Positions 42,575 to 52,629 of a DNA stretch of 64,000 nt are shown here, one piece after another; position 1 is the first letter of the stretch, and every line of letters starts with the position of its first letter. The position numbers were made by a program, and so were the translations under genes. The notes under the pieces were generated by a model that was not told the origin of the DNA, did no database searches, and saw only the letters and a program-made list of their open reading frames with translations. This stretch comes from Curtobacterium aurantiacum (lineage in GTDB: Bacteria > Actinomycetota > Actinomycetes > Actinomycetales > Microbacteriaceae), in contig NZ_JAHEWN010000008.1 of assembly GCF_018598555.1 (NCBI RefSeq), positions 62,001-126,000 on the forward strand. Direction: 5' to 3'.

Positions 42575-44674
42575 TCAGTCCGCGGACTCGTCCTCGTACT
42601 CGTCGTCGTCCTGGTCGAGCGCGACGTCGCGGTCGTCACGAGCGGACGGCTTGGCGTCACGGACCGTACTGAGCAGCTTGCCGACCTCGACCGTGCCGAG
42701 CTCGCGCATCTTGCCCGGCGGCAGGCTGCCCAGGTGCAGCGGCCCGAACGACCGGCGGACGAGTTCGAGGACCGGGTGGCCGACCGCCTCGAGCATGCGA
42801 CGGACGATGCGGTTGCGCCCGGAGTGCAGCGTGATCTCGACGAGCGACTCACCCCGCGAGGACTCGAGCAACCGCACCTTGTCGGCCTTGATCGGACCGT
42901 CCTCGAGCTCGACGCCCTCGGTCAGGCGCTGCACCACGGCGGGGTTGACGTTGCCGTGGACCTTCGCGATGTACGTCTTCTGCACGCCGAACGACGGGTG
43001 CGCCAGCACGTGTGCCAGGTCGCCGTCGTTCGTCAGGACGAGCAGTCCGGAGGTCTCGGTGTCGAGACGGCCCACGTTGAACAGGCGCTCCTCGTAGCGG
43101 TCCACGAACTCCGTCAGGTCGCGGCGACCGCGCTCGTCCTGCAGGCTCGAAACGACACCGGTCGGCTTGTTCAGCACGATGTAGCGCCGCGACGAGTCGA
43201 TCTGCACCGGCACGCCGTCGACGCTGATCGCGTCCTTCTCGGGGTCGACGCGACGCCCGAGGGCATCCACGACCTCGCCGTTGACCGTCACGCGGCCCTC
43301 GACGATCAGGTTCTCCGCGACCCGGCGGGATGCCACGCCGGCAGCGGCGATCACCTTCTGCAGGCGCTCACCCTCTGCCTGGAGGCCCGGCTCGGCCCCG
43401 GCAGGCGCCGATCCGTCCGCCGCGTCCCAGTCCTCGATGATCGGCCGTTCCGGCGTGCCCTCGGCCGGGTTGCCCCGGTCGTCGCGCTGCCCGCTCGGCT
43501 TCGGCGTCGTGCGGTCGCTGTTGCGGACGCTCGTGGTGCCGCCGACGTAGCGGCGGCCGTTGTGCCAGACGCGGCTCTGCTGGCCGTCGGGGCCGCGGCG
43601 GTCGTCACGGGAGCGGTCCTCGCGGGGTGCCGAGCCGCCGCGGTCGTCGCGGCCGCGGTACCCACCGCGGTCGTCGCGGGGAGCCGAAGCACCACGGTCG
43701 TCGCGGCCGCGGTACCCACCACGGTCGTCACGCGGAGCCGAAGCCCCACGGTCGTCCCGGCCGCGGTACCCACCGCGGTCGTCACGCGGAGCGGCGCTGC
43801 GGTCGTCGCGACCCCGGTAGCCACCACGGTCGTCACGCGGAGCGGAGTTGCCCCGGTACCCACCACGGTCGCCGCCACCGGAACGGTCATCGCGCGGAGC
43901 AGAGCCACGGTAGCCGCCACGGTCGTCACGCGGAGCAGACGCACCACGGTCGTCACGGCCCCGGTACCCACCACGGTCGTCGCGCGGAGCCGAGCCCCGG
44001 TAGCCGCCGCGGTCGTCGCGCGGAGCAGACGCACCACGGTCGTCGCGACCCCGGTAGCCGCCGCGGTCGTCACGGGGAGCCGAGTTGCCCCGGTACCCGC
44101 GACGGTCGCCGCCACCGGAACGGTCGTCGCGCGGAGCAGAACCCCGGTAGCCACCACGGTCGTCACGCGGAGCAGAACCCCGGTAACCACCACGGTCGTC
44201 ACGCGGAGCAGAACCCCGGTAACCACCACGGTCGTCACGCGGAGCAGACCCACGGTAGCCACCACGGTCGCCGCCCCCGGAGCGGTCGTCGCGCGGGGCC
44301 GAGCCGCGGTACCCACCACGGTCGTCACGCGGCGCGGAGTTGCCCCGGTAGCCACCACGGTCATCACGCGGAGCGGAGCCACCGCGGTCGTCACGACCCC
44401 GGTAGCCACCACGGTCGTCACGCGGAGCCGAAGCCCCGCGGTACCCGCCACGGTCGTCGCGCGACGGGTACCCGCCACGACGGTCGTCGTCACGCGGCGG
44501 GCGTGCGCCCCCGCGGTCGTCGCGACCGTACCCGCCGGAGCGGCCACCGGCACTGGAGCCGGCCCCGCCGCGCCCGCCGGCCGGGCGGCCGGAGCGATCC
44601 GGGCCTCCCGAACGTCCGTTGCGGTCGTCTCGGTCTCGGGGCGCGCCGCGCCCCCGGTCGTCAAACCCTGCCAT
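42575..44674 (-). CDS. rluB: pseudouridine synthase (RluB/RsuA family) with long RGG-like repeat extension
   Basis: A 699-residue protein; ATG 44674 follows GAAGGGA and overlaps scpB by 14 bases. The C-terminal ~263 residues are the enzyme: an S4 domain (R-L-Q-K-V-I-A-A-A-G-V-A-S-R-R), then the catalytic motif G-R-L-D-T-E-T-S-G-L-L with Asp538, and R-N-R-I-V-R-R-M. It should convert a 23S rRNA uridine to pseudouridine. The first 436 residues are almost wholly Arg, Gly, Asp, Ser, Tyr with about 18 G-Y-R-G units spaced by S-A-P-R-D-D-R or R-D-D-R. Such disordered RGG-type tails bind RNA. Repeat DNA spans roughly 43590-44480. Confidence 0.95.
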   Translation of the reverse strand: MAGFDDRGRGAPRDRDDRNGRSGGPDRSGRPAGGRGGAGSSAGGRSGGYGRDDRGGARPPRDDDRRGGYPSRDDRGGYRGASAPRDDRGGYRGRDDRGGSAPRDDRGGYRGNSAPRDDRGGYRGSAPRDDRSGGGDRGGYRGSAPRDDRGGYRGSAPRDDRGGYRGSAPRDDRGGYRGSAPRDDRSGGGDRRGYRGNSAPRDDRGGYRGRDDRGASAPRDDRGGYRGSAPRDDRGGYRGRDDRGASAPRDDRGGYRGSAPRDDRSGGGDRGGYRGNSAPRDDRGGYRGRDDRSAAPRDDRGGYRGRDDRGASAPRDDRGGYRGRDDRGASAPRDDRGGYRGRDDRGGSAPREDRSRDDRRGPDGQQSRVWHNGRRYVGGTTSVRNSDRTTPKPSGQRDDRGNPAEGTPERPIIEDWDAADGSAPAGAEPGLQAEGERLQKVIAAAGVASRRVAENLIVEGRVTVNGEVVDALGRRVDPEKDAISVDGVPVQIDSSRRYIVLNKPTGVVSSLQDERGRRDLTEFVDRYEERLFNVGRLDTETSGLLVLTNDGDLAHVLAHPSFGVQKTYIAKVHGNVNPAVVQRLTEGVELEDGPIKADKVRLLESSRGESLVEITLHSGRNRIVRRMLEAVGHPVLELVRRSFGPLHLGSLPPGKMRELGTVEVGKLLSTVRDAKPSARDDRDVALDQDDDEYEDESAD

Positions 44675-45383
44675 CGGGGATCCCTTCGTTCTGCTCGAAG
44701 CCGTCCGCACCGTCGTCCAGGAGGGGCGAGATGAGCGGCAGCTCGTCGAGCGAGTTGATGCCGAGCTGCTGCAGGAGCAGGTCGGACGTGACGTAGTTGA
44801 TGGCGCCGGTCTCGGCGTCGGTGAACGACTCCTCGATGAGGCCGCGTGCCACCAGGGTTCGGACGACGCCGTCGACGTTGACGGCGCGGATCGCAGCGAT
44901 CTGCGAGCGGGTGATCGGCTGCTTGTAGGCGACCACCGCCAGGGTCTCGAGCGCGGCCTGCGACAGCCGCGAGGGGCGCTCGGCCTCGACGAACTGCTCG
45001 ACGACGGAGTCGAGGTCCTCGCGGACGTAGAAGCGCCAGCCGCCACCGACCTCGCGGAGCTCGAAGCCGCGGCGGATCGTGCCGTCGACGCCGTCGAAGT
45101 CCGCGACCAGGCGTTCGATCGCCTGGCGGACTGCGGGCACGGGGGCACTCACGGCGGCACCGAGGGCGACGAGCGACTGGGGCTCGTCGGCGATCATCAG
45201 GATGGCCTCGAGCTGGCGGTCGATGGGGACGGCGGGGTGGGCCTGCGGCTCGGCGCCATCGGGAGCGGTCGGCGCGGCGTGGGCGGCGCGGGCGTGGATC
45301 TCGCGCTCGATGGCGCGGGCATCGGCCATCTCGTCGGCGCCGCCGGGTTCGGCGCTGGACGTGTCGTGCACGTCATCCGTCAT
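44661..45383 (-). CDS. scpB: segregation and condensation protein B
   Basis: A 240-residue double winged-helix protein (R-Q-L-E-A-I-L-M-I-A-D-E-P, then L-E-T-L-A-V-V-A-Y-K-Q-P-I-T-R-S-Q-I and R-G-L-I-E-E). It binds ScpA and the SMC ATPase to form bacterial condensin. The ~50-residue Ala/Pro-rich N-terminal tail is longer than usual. It overlaps scpA by 11 and rluB by 14 bases. Confidence 0.96.
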   Translation of the reverse strand: MTDDVHDTSSAEPGGADEMADARAIEREIHARAAHAAPTAPDGAEPQAHPAVPIDRQLEAILMIADEPQSLVALGAAVSAPVPAVRQAIERLVADFDGVDGTIRRGFELREVGGGWRFYVREDLDSVVEQFVEAERPSRLSQAALETLAVVAYKQPITRSQIAAIRAVNVDGVVRTLVARGLIEESFTDAETGAINYVTSDLLLQQLGINSLDELPLISPLLDDGADGFEQNEGIPDGRV

Positions 45384-46159
45384 AGTCGGCTCCCAGGTTC
45401 GCGAGGCTCTCGTCGGACCAGTCCTCGGCGGTCCACCGCAGTGTCAGCTCCCCGAGCGGCTCGAGCTGCTCGAACGAGATCGACGCGTTCCGGTACAGCT
45501 CGAGGATCGCGAGGAAGCGAGCCACCACGATACCCGCCTGGTCGACGCCCGCGACCAGTTCGCGGAACGAGACACCCTCACCATCGCGGGTGCGGAGGAT
45601 CGAGACGACGATCGCGGCCTGCTCCCGGATGCTGATGAGCGGGGCGTGCAGGTGGTCGAGGCCGACGGTCGGGATCTCCCGCGGCGCGAACGCCAGCGCG
45701 GCCAGGGCGGCGAAGTCCTGCACCGACAGGGTCCAGACGAGTTCCGGGGTCCGGGCTCGGAAGCGCTCCTCGAGCCGGACACTGCGGACGTGCCGGCGCG
45801 ACTCCACGCCCCACCGCTCCCCGAACCACTGGGCCGCCTGCTTGAACGCCTTGTACTGCAGCAGACGGGCGAACAGCAGGTCGCGGGCCTCGAGCAGGGC
45901 GACGTCCTCGGCGTCCACGAGCTCACCCTGTGGCAGCAGCCCGACGATCTTCAGGTCGAGCAGGGTCGCAGCGACGACGAGGAACTCGCTGGCCTCGTCG
46001 AGCTCGTCGGCCGATTCGGCCTGGCGGACGTACTGGATGAACTCCCCCGTCACGGCGCCGAGGGAGACCTCGGTGATGTCGAGCTCGTGCTTCGTGATGA
46101 GCGACAGCAGGAGGTCGAACGGCCCGTCGAAGTTGGTGAGCCGGACCCGGAACCCCGCG

Positions 46160-46176
<17 letters not shown>
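45373..46176 (-). CDS. scpA: segregation and condensation protein A (kleisin)
   Basis: A 267-residue kleisin. The N-terminal F-D-G-P-F-D-L-L-L-S-L-I-T-K-H-E-L-D-I-T-E-V-S motif binds the SMC neck, the middle L-L-Q-Y-K-A-F-K-Q-A-A region follows, and a C-terminal winged helix completes it. GTG 46176 overlaps the 3' end of parA by 17 bases. Confidence 0.96.
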
Positions 46177-47035
<859 letters not shown>

Positions 47036-47105
47036 CCCGCCATCGTACCGGCGACCTCGGGCTGGGCCGGGCCGCACCGCCGCGGGACCGCAGCGCCGCA
47101 GCTCG

Positions 47106-47921
47106 TCAGGCAGCGCGCAGGGCGACGCGCATGCTGTCGACCCGCTCGGCGATCACGGGGTCGGTCGACCACCGCTGCTGCAGCCGGCCGACGAGCTCGC
47201 CGACCTGCTCGCGGTCGAGCCCCGGGTGCAGCGCCAGGCCCACCGTCAGCTCCGGCCCGGCGAACCGACCGACCGGGTCGCCGGGCGCGAGTTCGACACG
47301 GGCGACGCTGGGCTCCTGGGCTACTGATGTCGCGAAGGCCTGCGCGACCTCGGGGTCCTCGAAGCACGGGGTCCACGGCAGGTCCTGTCCGAGGGCCCAC
47401 ACCGCCGGACGACGCAGCACGAACTCGGTCGGCGACTTCGGGTCGAGCACGACGAGCTGGGTGTCCTCGCTCGCCGCGGCCATCGCCACACGGCGGGACT
47501 CCACCGGCACGGGGCGCGCGTCCGGGTCCCAGGCGTGCATCGCGTCGACCGAGGTGAACGCCGGCATGACACTGCGGCCGTCCGGGCCGGCGACCGTCAC
47601 GATCGAGAGTTCCTGGGTCTTGTCGACGAGCTTGCCCGCGTCGGTCTCCCCCACGTCGCCGGCCTCGGCGATGAGCGGGATGAGCAGACGGGCGGTGCGG
47701 AGTGACTCGACGATCGTCGCCTGGGACCCGCCGCTGGCGAGCGAGCCGATCGCCGCGACCACTGCGGGATCGGCGAGCCCGTCGTCGTCGGCGAAGGCGG
47801 TGTCGTGGTGGTCGAACGTGCGGCCCTCCCACGAGAAGCCCGCCGAGTCCGCCGCACCACCCGGGGTGTGCGCGTCGTCGGCGTCCGGCCCGGTGCCGCG
47901 GCCGTTGGAGATGCCCGCCAC
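47106..47921 (-). CDS. SseB-family protein
   Basis: A 271-residue protein; GTG 47921 starts 4 bases after the priA stop, so it is the last gene of the histidine unit. The N-terminal half matches the SseB N-domain (L-L-I-P-L-I-A-E-A, later V-M-P-A-F-T-S-V-D-A-M-H-A-W) and the C-terminal half the SseB C-domain (L-A-L-H-P-G-L-D-R-E-Q-V). Actinobacterial members commonly sit beside hisA/priA, but their role is unknown. Confidence 0.88.
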   Translation of the reverse strand: MAGISNGRGTGPDADDAHTPGGAADSAGFSWEGRTFDHHDTAFADDDGLADPAVVAAIGSLASGGSQATIVESLRTARLLIPLIAEAGDVGETDAGKLVDKTQELSIVTVAGPDGRSVMPAFTSVDAMHAWDPDARPVPVESRRVAMAAASEDTQLVVLDPKSPTEFVLRRPAVWALGQDLPWTPCFEDPEVAQAFATSVAQEPSVARVELAPGDPVGRFAGPELTVGLALHPGLDREQVGELVGRLQQRWSTDPVIAERVDSMRVALRAA

Positions 47922-47925
47922 GGCG

Positions 47926-48672
47926 TTACTCGGAGGCGATGTCGAGCGCGGCCGGCAGCGTGAACGCCCCGGAGTACAGCGCCTTGCCGATGATGGCGCC
48001 CTCGAGCCCGTACGGCACGAGTTCGCGCAGCGCACGCAGGTCGTCGAGGGTCGAGATCCCGCCGGAGGCCACCACGGGCTGGTCGGTCCGGTCGCACACC
48101 TGGCGGAGCAGTTCGACGTTCGGCCCCTGCAGCGTGCCGTCCTTGGTGACGTCGGTCACCACGTAGCGGGCGCACCCGGCGGCCTCGAGCCGGTCGAGGA
48201 CCTCCCACAGGTCACCGGCGTCCTCGGTCCAGCCGCGGCTCGAGAGCGTGGTGCCTCGGACGTCCAGCCCGACGGCGATCTGCTCGCCGTACTCACCGAT
48301 CACGCGGGCGGCCCAGTCGGGGTTCTCGAGCGCTGCGGTGCCGAGGTTGATGCGAGCGGCGCCGGTCGCCAGCGCTGCCTCGAGCGAGGCGTCGTCGCGG
48401 ATACCACCGGAGAGCTCGACGGACACGCCCTCGACCTCGCGGATCGCGTGCGCGATGACCCGGCGGTTGTCGCCACGACCGAAGGCGGCGTCGAGGTCCA
48501 CCAGGTGGATCCACTCCGCACCCTGGTCACGCCAGGTGCGTGCGGCGGCGACGGGGTCGCCGTAGCCGGTCTCGCTCCCCGCCTCGCCCTGGGTGAGCCG
48601 CACCGCCTGCCCGTCGACGACGTCGACGGCCGGCAGCAGGACGAGGGGCGGGGTGTCGGTGAGGTCGGTCAT
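47926..48672 (-). CDS. priA: phosphoribosyl isomerase A (HisA, probably HisA/TrpF bifunctional)
   Basis: A 248-residue (beta-alpha)8 barrel. Catalytic acids are in [15 protein letters not shown] and [14 protein letters not shown], and the phosphate loops are G-G-I-R-D-D and S-G-G-I-S-T. It isomerises ProFAR in histidine synthesis; in actinobacteria the same enzyme usually also replaces TrpF, which I infer rather than see. Confidence 0.95.
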   Translation of the reverse strand: MTDLTDTPPLVLLPAVDVVDGQAVRLTQGEAGSETGYGDPVAAARTWRDQGAEWIHLVDLDAAFGRGDNRRVIAHAIREVEGVSVELSGGIRDDASLEAALATGAARINLGTAALENPDWAARVIGEYGEQIAVGLDVRGTTLSSRGWTEDAGDLWEVLDRLEAAGCARYVVTDVTKDGTLQGPNVELLRQVCDRTDQPVVASGGISTLDDLRALRELVPYGLEGAIIGKALYSGAFTLPAALDIASE

Positions 48673-48710
48673 GGTCCTGTCGGTTTCGTTGCGGTGGAGA
48701 AGGGGCTGCG

Positions 48711-48726
48711 TTCGACCTGGAGGCCC
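48711..48726. repeat. short piece of the dispersed palindrome arm
   Basis: On the minus strand GGGCCTCCAG followed by GTCGAA, like the pieces at 38775 and 52589. It lies in the 97-bp gap between hisH and priA, which is unusually long for this operon. Confidence 0.5.
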
Positions 48727-48769
48727 GGTGCGCGTCCGGCACGGCCGTCACGCCCGGCGCCGGCCGGGT

Positions 48770-49408
48770 TCAGAGCGAGCGCACCCAGTTGGAGAGCAGG
48801 CGGATGCCCGGCTCGCCGGACTTCTCGGGGTGGAACTGCGTGGCGGTGAGCGGCCCGTTCTCGACCGCGGCGATGAACGGCTGCCCGTGCTCGGCCCAGG
48901 TCAGACGGGGCGCGCGGAACGGCCCGTACGCCTCGAGCGGGAAGTCGGTCACGCCGTAGGAGTGCACGAAGTAGAAGCGCTCGTCGTGCAGCCCGTCGAA
49001 CAGCACGGAGTCCTCGGGGGCCTGCACGGTGTTCCAGCCCATGTGCGGCAGCACCTCGGCCTGGATCTCCTGCACGGTGCCGGGCCACTGGCCGAGCCCC
49101 TCGACGTCGGCACCGCGCTCGATGCCGCGCGAGAACAGGACCTGCATGCCGACGCAGATGCCGAGCACGGGTCGCCCGCCGGCCAGACGGTGGTCGACGA
49201 TCTCGCCGCCCTGCACGCCTTCGAGCTGGTCGATCACGGCGGCGAACGCCCCGACGCCGGGGACGAGCAGGCCGTCGGCCTTGAGCGCCGCCTGCTTGTC
49301 CGAGGTCAGGGTGACGTCGGCACCGGCGCGCTCGAGCGCCTTGGCGGCGGAGTGGACGTTGCCCGACCCGTAGTCGAGGACGACGACGTTCGGCTTGGCG
49401 GCGGTCAC
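48770..49408 (-). CDS. hisH: imidazole glycerol phosphate synthase, glutaminase subunit
   Basis: A 212-residue class I glutamine amidotransferase. The nucleophile Cys is in L-G-I-C-V-G-M-Q, and the His-Glu pair in T-Q-F-H-P-E-K-S-G. It supplies ammonia to HisF (not in this window). The start ATG overlaps the hisB stop (ATGA). Confidence 0.96.
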   Translation of the reverse strand: MTAAKPNVVVLDYGSGNVHSAAKALERAGADVTLTSDKQAALKADGLLVPGVGAFAAVIDQLEGVQGGEIVDHRLAGGRPVLGICVGMQVLFSRGIERGADVEGLGQWPGTVQEIQAEVLPHMGWNTVQAPEDSVLFDGLHDERFYFVHSYGVTDFPLEAYGPFRAPRLTWAEHGQPFIAAVENGPLTATQFHPEKSGEPGIRLLSNWVRSL

Positions 49409-50007
49409 AGAGCGCCCTTCGTGGAGGGGATGCCGTCGACGCGCGGGTCCAGTTCGACCGCCGTGCGCATGGCCCGGGCGAACGCCTTGAACTCGGCTTC
49501 GGCGATGTGGTGGGGGTCGCGGCCCTCGAGCACGCGGACGTGGACGGTGATGCCGGCGTTGAACGTGATCGCCTCGAACACGTGGCGGACCATCGAGCCG
49601 GTGAAGTGGCCGCCGATGCGGTGGAACTCGAAGCCCGCGGGCTCTCCGGAGTGCACCAGGAACGGGCGCCCCGAGACGTCCACGACGGCCTGGGCCAGCG
49701 CCTCGTCGAGCGGGACCAGGGCGTCGCCGTACCGGCCGATGCCGGAGCGGTCACCGAGGGCCTGCTTGATCGCCTGTCCGAGCACGATGCCGGTGTCCTC
49801 GACCGTGTGGTGCACGTCGATGTCGGTGTCGCCCGTCGAGCGCACCCGCAAGTCGATCAGGGAGTGCTTGCTGAACGCGGTCAGCATGTGGTCGAAGAAC
49901 GGGACGGAGGTCGAGATCGACGAGGTCCCGGTGCCGTCCAGGTCGAGCTCGAGTTCGACACTCGATTCGCTCGTCGAACGGCTGATCGAGGCGGTGCGGG
50001 CGGTCAT
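49405..50007 (-). CDS. hisB: imidazoleglycerol-phosphate dehydratase
   Basis: A 200-residue manganese enzyme with the duplicated metal-binding motifs H-H-T-V-E-D and [10 protein letters not shown], and F-F-D-H-M-L near the start. It dehydrates IGP in histidine synthesis. Monofunctional, lacking the phosphatase half seen in enterobacteria. The ATG overlaps the hisC stop (ATGA). Confidence 0.97.
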   Translation of the reverse strand: MTARTASISRSTSESSVELELDLDGTGTSSISTSVPFFDHMLTAFSKHSLIDLRVRSTGDTDIDVHHTVEDTGIVLGQAIKQALGDRSGIGRYGDALVPLDEALAQAVVDVSGRPFLVHSGEPAGFEFHRIGGHFTGSMVRHVFEAITFNAGITVHVRVLEGRDPHHIAEAEFKAFARAMRTAVELDPRVDGIPSTKGAL

Positions 50008-51110
50008 GCCTCAACCCTAACCGGCGGCTGCTCGGCGGCGACCTGGCGCATGGCGTCGAGGAACGCGGTCGTCTCGGCTTCGGTCCCCGCACTGACTCGC
50101 AGGTGGTTCGGGATCCCGAGGTCGCGCACGATGACGTCGCGCTCGAGCAGTGCCTCGAACGCGGCGTGCGGGTCGGCCACGCCACCGAACAGCACGAAGT
50201 TCGACCAGGTCTCGTACGTGCGGTACCCCATCGCCCGGAGCTCGGTGACCATGCGGTCGCGCTGCGCCTTGATGTCGTCGACCATCGCCAGCATCTCGGG
50301 CGCGTGCCGGAGTGCCGCGATCGCCGCAGCCTGCGTGAGCGCGGACAGGTGGTAGGGCAGTCGGACCAGCCGGACGGCGTCGACGACGGCGGGGTGCGCG
50401 GCCATGTACCCGACCCGGGCGCCGGCGAACGCGAACGCCTTGCTCATCGTGCGGGAGACAACGAGGCGCTCACGACCGGGCAGCAGGGTGAGGGCGCTCG
50501 GGGCCTCGGACGGCATGAACTCGGCGTACGCCTCGTCCACCATCACGATGCCGTCGGTCGCGTCGTAGGCGGCCGCGATCGTCTCGATGTCGAGCGGCGT
50601 GCCCGTCGGGTTGTTCGGCCCGCACAGGAACACGATGTCCGGCTGGTGCTCGCGGATCGCCGCCACGACGGTCTCGGGCGAGATGCCGAACTCGTCGTCG
50701 CGCTGCGCCGGGATCCAGGTGGTTCCGGTGCCCGACGCGAGGATCGAGTGCATCGAGTAGGTGGGCGGGAACCCGAGGACCGAGCGACCGGGACCACCGA
50801 ACGCCTGGAGGAGCTGCTGCAACACCTCGTTCGACCCGTTCGCCGCCCAGAGCTGCTCGGCGGTCAGGTCGTGCCCGAGGTAGTCGGCGAGTGACTGCCG
50901 GAGCTCGGTGAACTCGCGATCCGGGTACCGGTTGACCGTCAGCAGGGCCTGCCGGATCGACTCGACGATGTCGGCAGCGACGTCGTCCGGAACGGGATGC
51001 GTGTTCTCGTTGACGTTGAGCTGCACGCGGACGTGCTTCTGCGGGGCGCCGTAGGGGATCTGCCCGCGCAGGTCGTTTCGGATCGGGAGGTCTTCGAGCG
51101 TGAATGCCAC
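50004..51110 (-). CDS. hisC: histidinol-phosphate aminotransferase
   Basis: A 368-residue fold-type I PLP enzyme. The PLP lysine lies in [17 protein letters not shown]; upstream are the conserved [10 protein letters not shown] and V-D-E-A-Y-A-E-F motifs. First gene of the local histidine unit; the 64-bp leader before it shows no attenuator. hisD is not adjacent. Confidence 0.96.
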   Translation of the reverse strand: MAFTLEDLPIRNDLRGQIPYGAPQKHVRVQLNVNENTHPVPDDVAADIVESIRQALLTVNRYPDREFTELRQSLADYLGHDLTAEQLWAANGSNEVLQQLLQAFGGPGRSVLGFPPTYSMHSILASGTGTTWIPAQRDDEFGISPETVVAAIREHQPDIVFLCGPNNPTGTPLDIETIAAAYDATDGIVMVDEAYAEFMPSEAPSALTLLPGRERLVVSRTMSKAFAFAGARVGYMAAHPAVVDAVRLVRLPYHLSALTQAAAIAALRHAPEMLAMVDDIKAQRDRMVTELRAMGYRTYETWSNFVLFGGVADPHAAFEALLERDVIVRDLGIPNHLRVSAGTEAETTAFLDAMRQVAAEQPPVRVEA

Positions 51111-51174
51111 CGATCCATCGTAGGCCGCTGTCGCCGTGCGACGACCAGCCGTCTGGACGGCGCTGCCCGGCTGA

Positions 51175-51552
51175 CTACTCGCCGTTGGTGTACTTGGTGG
51201 GGATGGCGATCTCTTCGCCGGCCTGCAGCGCGGAGCCGTCGAGCGCGTTGAGGCTCACGACGTCCTGCACGAAGTCGCGCGGGTCGGAGTTGGGCGCGGT
51301 CTGCTCGGCGAGCTGCCAGAGCGTCTCGCCGGGCTGGATCGTCACGGTCTCGAACGGGGTGCGGGTGCCGCCGGCGGTGGCGTCACCGGCGGACGCCTGT
51401 CCACCGTTGAGCACGCCGAGGGCGACGACGATGAGGAGCGGGATCGCAGCGAGCGTCGTGAAGACGATGCGGCCGCGACGCGTCAGACGCAGGCGGGTAC
51501 GCACGGCGGGCGCCGCGGTGCGCTGGATGTCAGCGATGGCGATGGTGCTCAT
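51175..51552 (-). CDS. membrane-anchored LysM protein, probable SOS cell-division suppressor (ChiZ/DivS/YneA-like)
   Basis: A 125-residue protein: a cytoplasmic basic segment, one membrane helix (about 29-50) and an outer LysM domain (T-I-Q-P-G-E-T-L-W-Q-L-A-E ... L-N-A-L-D-G-S-A-L-Q-A-G-E-E-I-A-I-P). The ATG at 51552 follows GGAAGG. It is divergent from lexA and carries a LexA-box-like site 43 bases upstream. Mycobacterial ChiZ (Rv2719c) and corynebacterial DivS occupy the same place and block division during DNA damage; equivalence is inferred from position and architecture. Confidence 0.85.
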   Translation of the reverse strand: MSTIAIADIQRTAAPAVRTRLRLTRRGRIVFTTLAAIPLLIVVALGVLNGGQASAGDATAGGTRTPFETVTIQPGETLWQLAEQTAPNSDPRDFVQDVVSLNALDGSALQAGEEIAIPTKYTNGE

Positions 51553-51594
51553 GTCGTTCTTGCCTTCCCGTTCGGTGGAACCGAAGTCGTGTAC

Positions 51595-51681
51595 CGAACA
51601 TAGTTTCGAATCAGACGACGCACAAGTCCTGGGGGAGGATTTCTGCGGGGTTTTCTTGCGACACGCTCGAACAGGTGTTTG
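51595..51681. promoter_or_regulatory. two LexA (SOS) boxes between the LysM gene and lexA
   Basis: CGAACATAGTTTCG at 51595-51608 and CGAACAGGTGTTTG at 51668-51681 both match CGAAC-N4-GTTYG with one or two differences. The first sits close to the LysM gene start and the second upstream of lexA, giving joint autoregulated SOS control. Confidence 0.8.
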
Positions 51682-51788
51682 TCCGGCCCTGGCTGGTCGG
51701 ATACTGTTTCGATCGACTGGGACAAGCCTGACGGGGACCACCGACATTCCCGCCGCGGCCGGACCGGCACCGACGAAAGCGAGACGAC

Positions 51789-52433
51789 GTGGTGGACGAA
51801 CTGCGGGGCCAGAAGCCGCTGACGCCGAAGCAGCAGGCGATCTTCGACGCGATCCGCGCGTCGATCGCCTCCCGGGGCTACCCGCCGAGCATGCGTGAGA
51901 TCGGCGACGCGGCCGGGCTCTCCTCGCTCTCGAGCGTCTCCCACCAGCTCGGCCAGCTCGAGCTCGGCGGCTGGATCCGTCGCGACCCGAACCGCCCCCG
52001 TGCGCTCGAGGTCCTGGTGGACGAGCCGTCCTCCGACGCCGGTGGCCCGGACATCGACGCCACCACGCTCGTGCCCCTCGTCGGCCGGATCGCCGCCGGT
52101 GTCCCGATCACCGCCGAGCAGCACGTCGACGAGATCATCCCGCTCCCCCGCCAGCTCGTCGGCACCGGTGAGCTCTTCATGCTCAAGGTCGTCGGCGAGT
52201 CGATGATCGACGCCGCGATCTGCGACGGCGACTGGGTCGTCGTCCGGTCACAGCAGACCGCCGAGAACGGTGACATCGTCGCGGCCATGCTCGACGAAGA
52301 GGCGACCGTCAAGGTCTTCCGCCAGCGCGACGGCCACACGTGGCTGCTGCCGCGCAACTCCGCCTTCGAGCCGATCCTCGGCGACGCGGCCTCGGTCCTC
52401 GGCAAGGTCGTCGCGGTCCTCCGCTCCCTCTGA
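51789..52433 (+). CDS. lexA: SOS-response repressor LexA
   Basis: A 214-residue protein starting at GTG 51789 (a second GTG follows immediately). Winged HTH with [13 protein letters not shown]. The self-cleavage site is Ala103-Gly104, and the serine-lysine dyad is Ser138 (V-G-E-S-M-I-D) and Lys175 (T-V-K-V-F). RecA filaments trigger cleavage. Two LexA boxes lie upstream. Confidence 0.98.
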   Translation: MVDELRGQKPLTPKQQAIFDAIRASIASRGYPPSMREIGDAAGLSSLSSVSHQLGQLELGGWIRRDPNRPRALEVLVDEPSSDAGGPDIDATTLVPLVGRIAAGVPITAEQHVDEIIPLPRQLVGTGELFMLKVVGESMIDAAICDGDWVVVRSQQTAENGDIVAAMLDEEATVKVFRQRDGHTWLLPRNSAFEPILGDAASVLGKVVAVLRSL

Positions 52434-52508
52434 CCGCGGCCCGCGGCCCACGACTCGCGCTGCACCGGCGCGAGACGCCGTCGTCACCGTCCGACGCCCC
52501 CTGCACGA

Positions 52509-52538
52509 CGAAACGCCGCCGGAATCGGCGGCGTTTCG
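52509..52538 (+). terminator. lexA terminator
   Basis: 12-bp perfect stem CGAAACGCCGCC/GGCGGCGTTTCG with a 6-base loop, 75 bases after the lexA stop. Confidence 0.8.
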
Positions 52539-52588
52539 TGTGTTCCGGGGCGTCTCGGTGACGCGACGGCGTCTGGCGGACCCGTGAC

Positions 52589-52602
52589 GGGCCTCCAGAC
52601 CG
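52589..52602. repeat. short piece of the dispersed palindrome arm
   Basis: GGGCCTCCAG followed by ACCG, in the gap between the convergent lexA and hflX genes. Confidence 0.5.
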
Positions 52603-52629
52603 CGCGGCAGCGCCTGCCGGAGCCGATCG

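Noticed and set aside
42491-44734. A 747-codon plus-strand frame opposite rluB
   Set aside because: It is the antisense of the RGG repeat and encodes only Val/Thr/Ala/Arg repeats; rluB with its S4 and catalytic motifs is clearly the real gene.
42575-45148. An 857-codon form of rluB starting inside scpB
   Set aside because: The extra N-terminal 158 codons are a Ser/Arg-rich shadow of scpB; ATG 44674 has a good ribosome site and an operon-type overlap.
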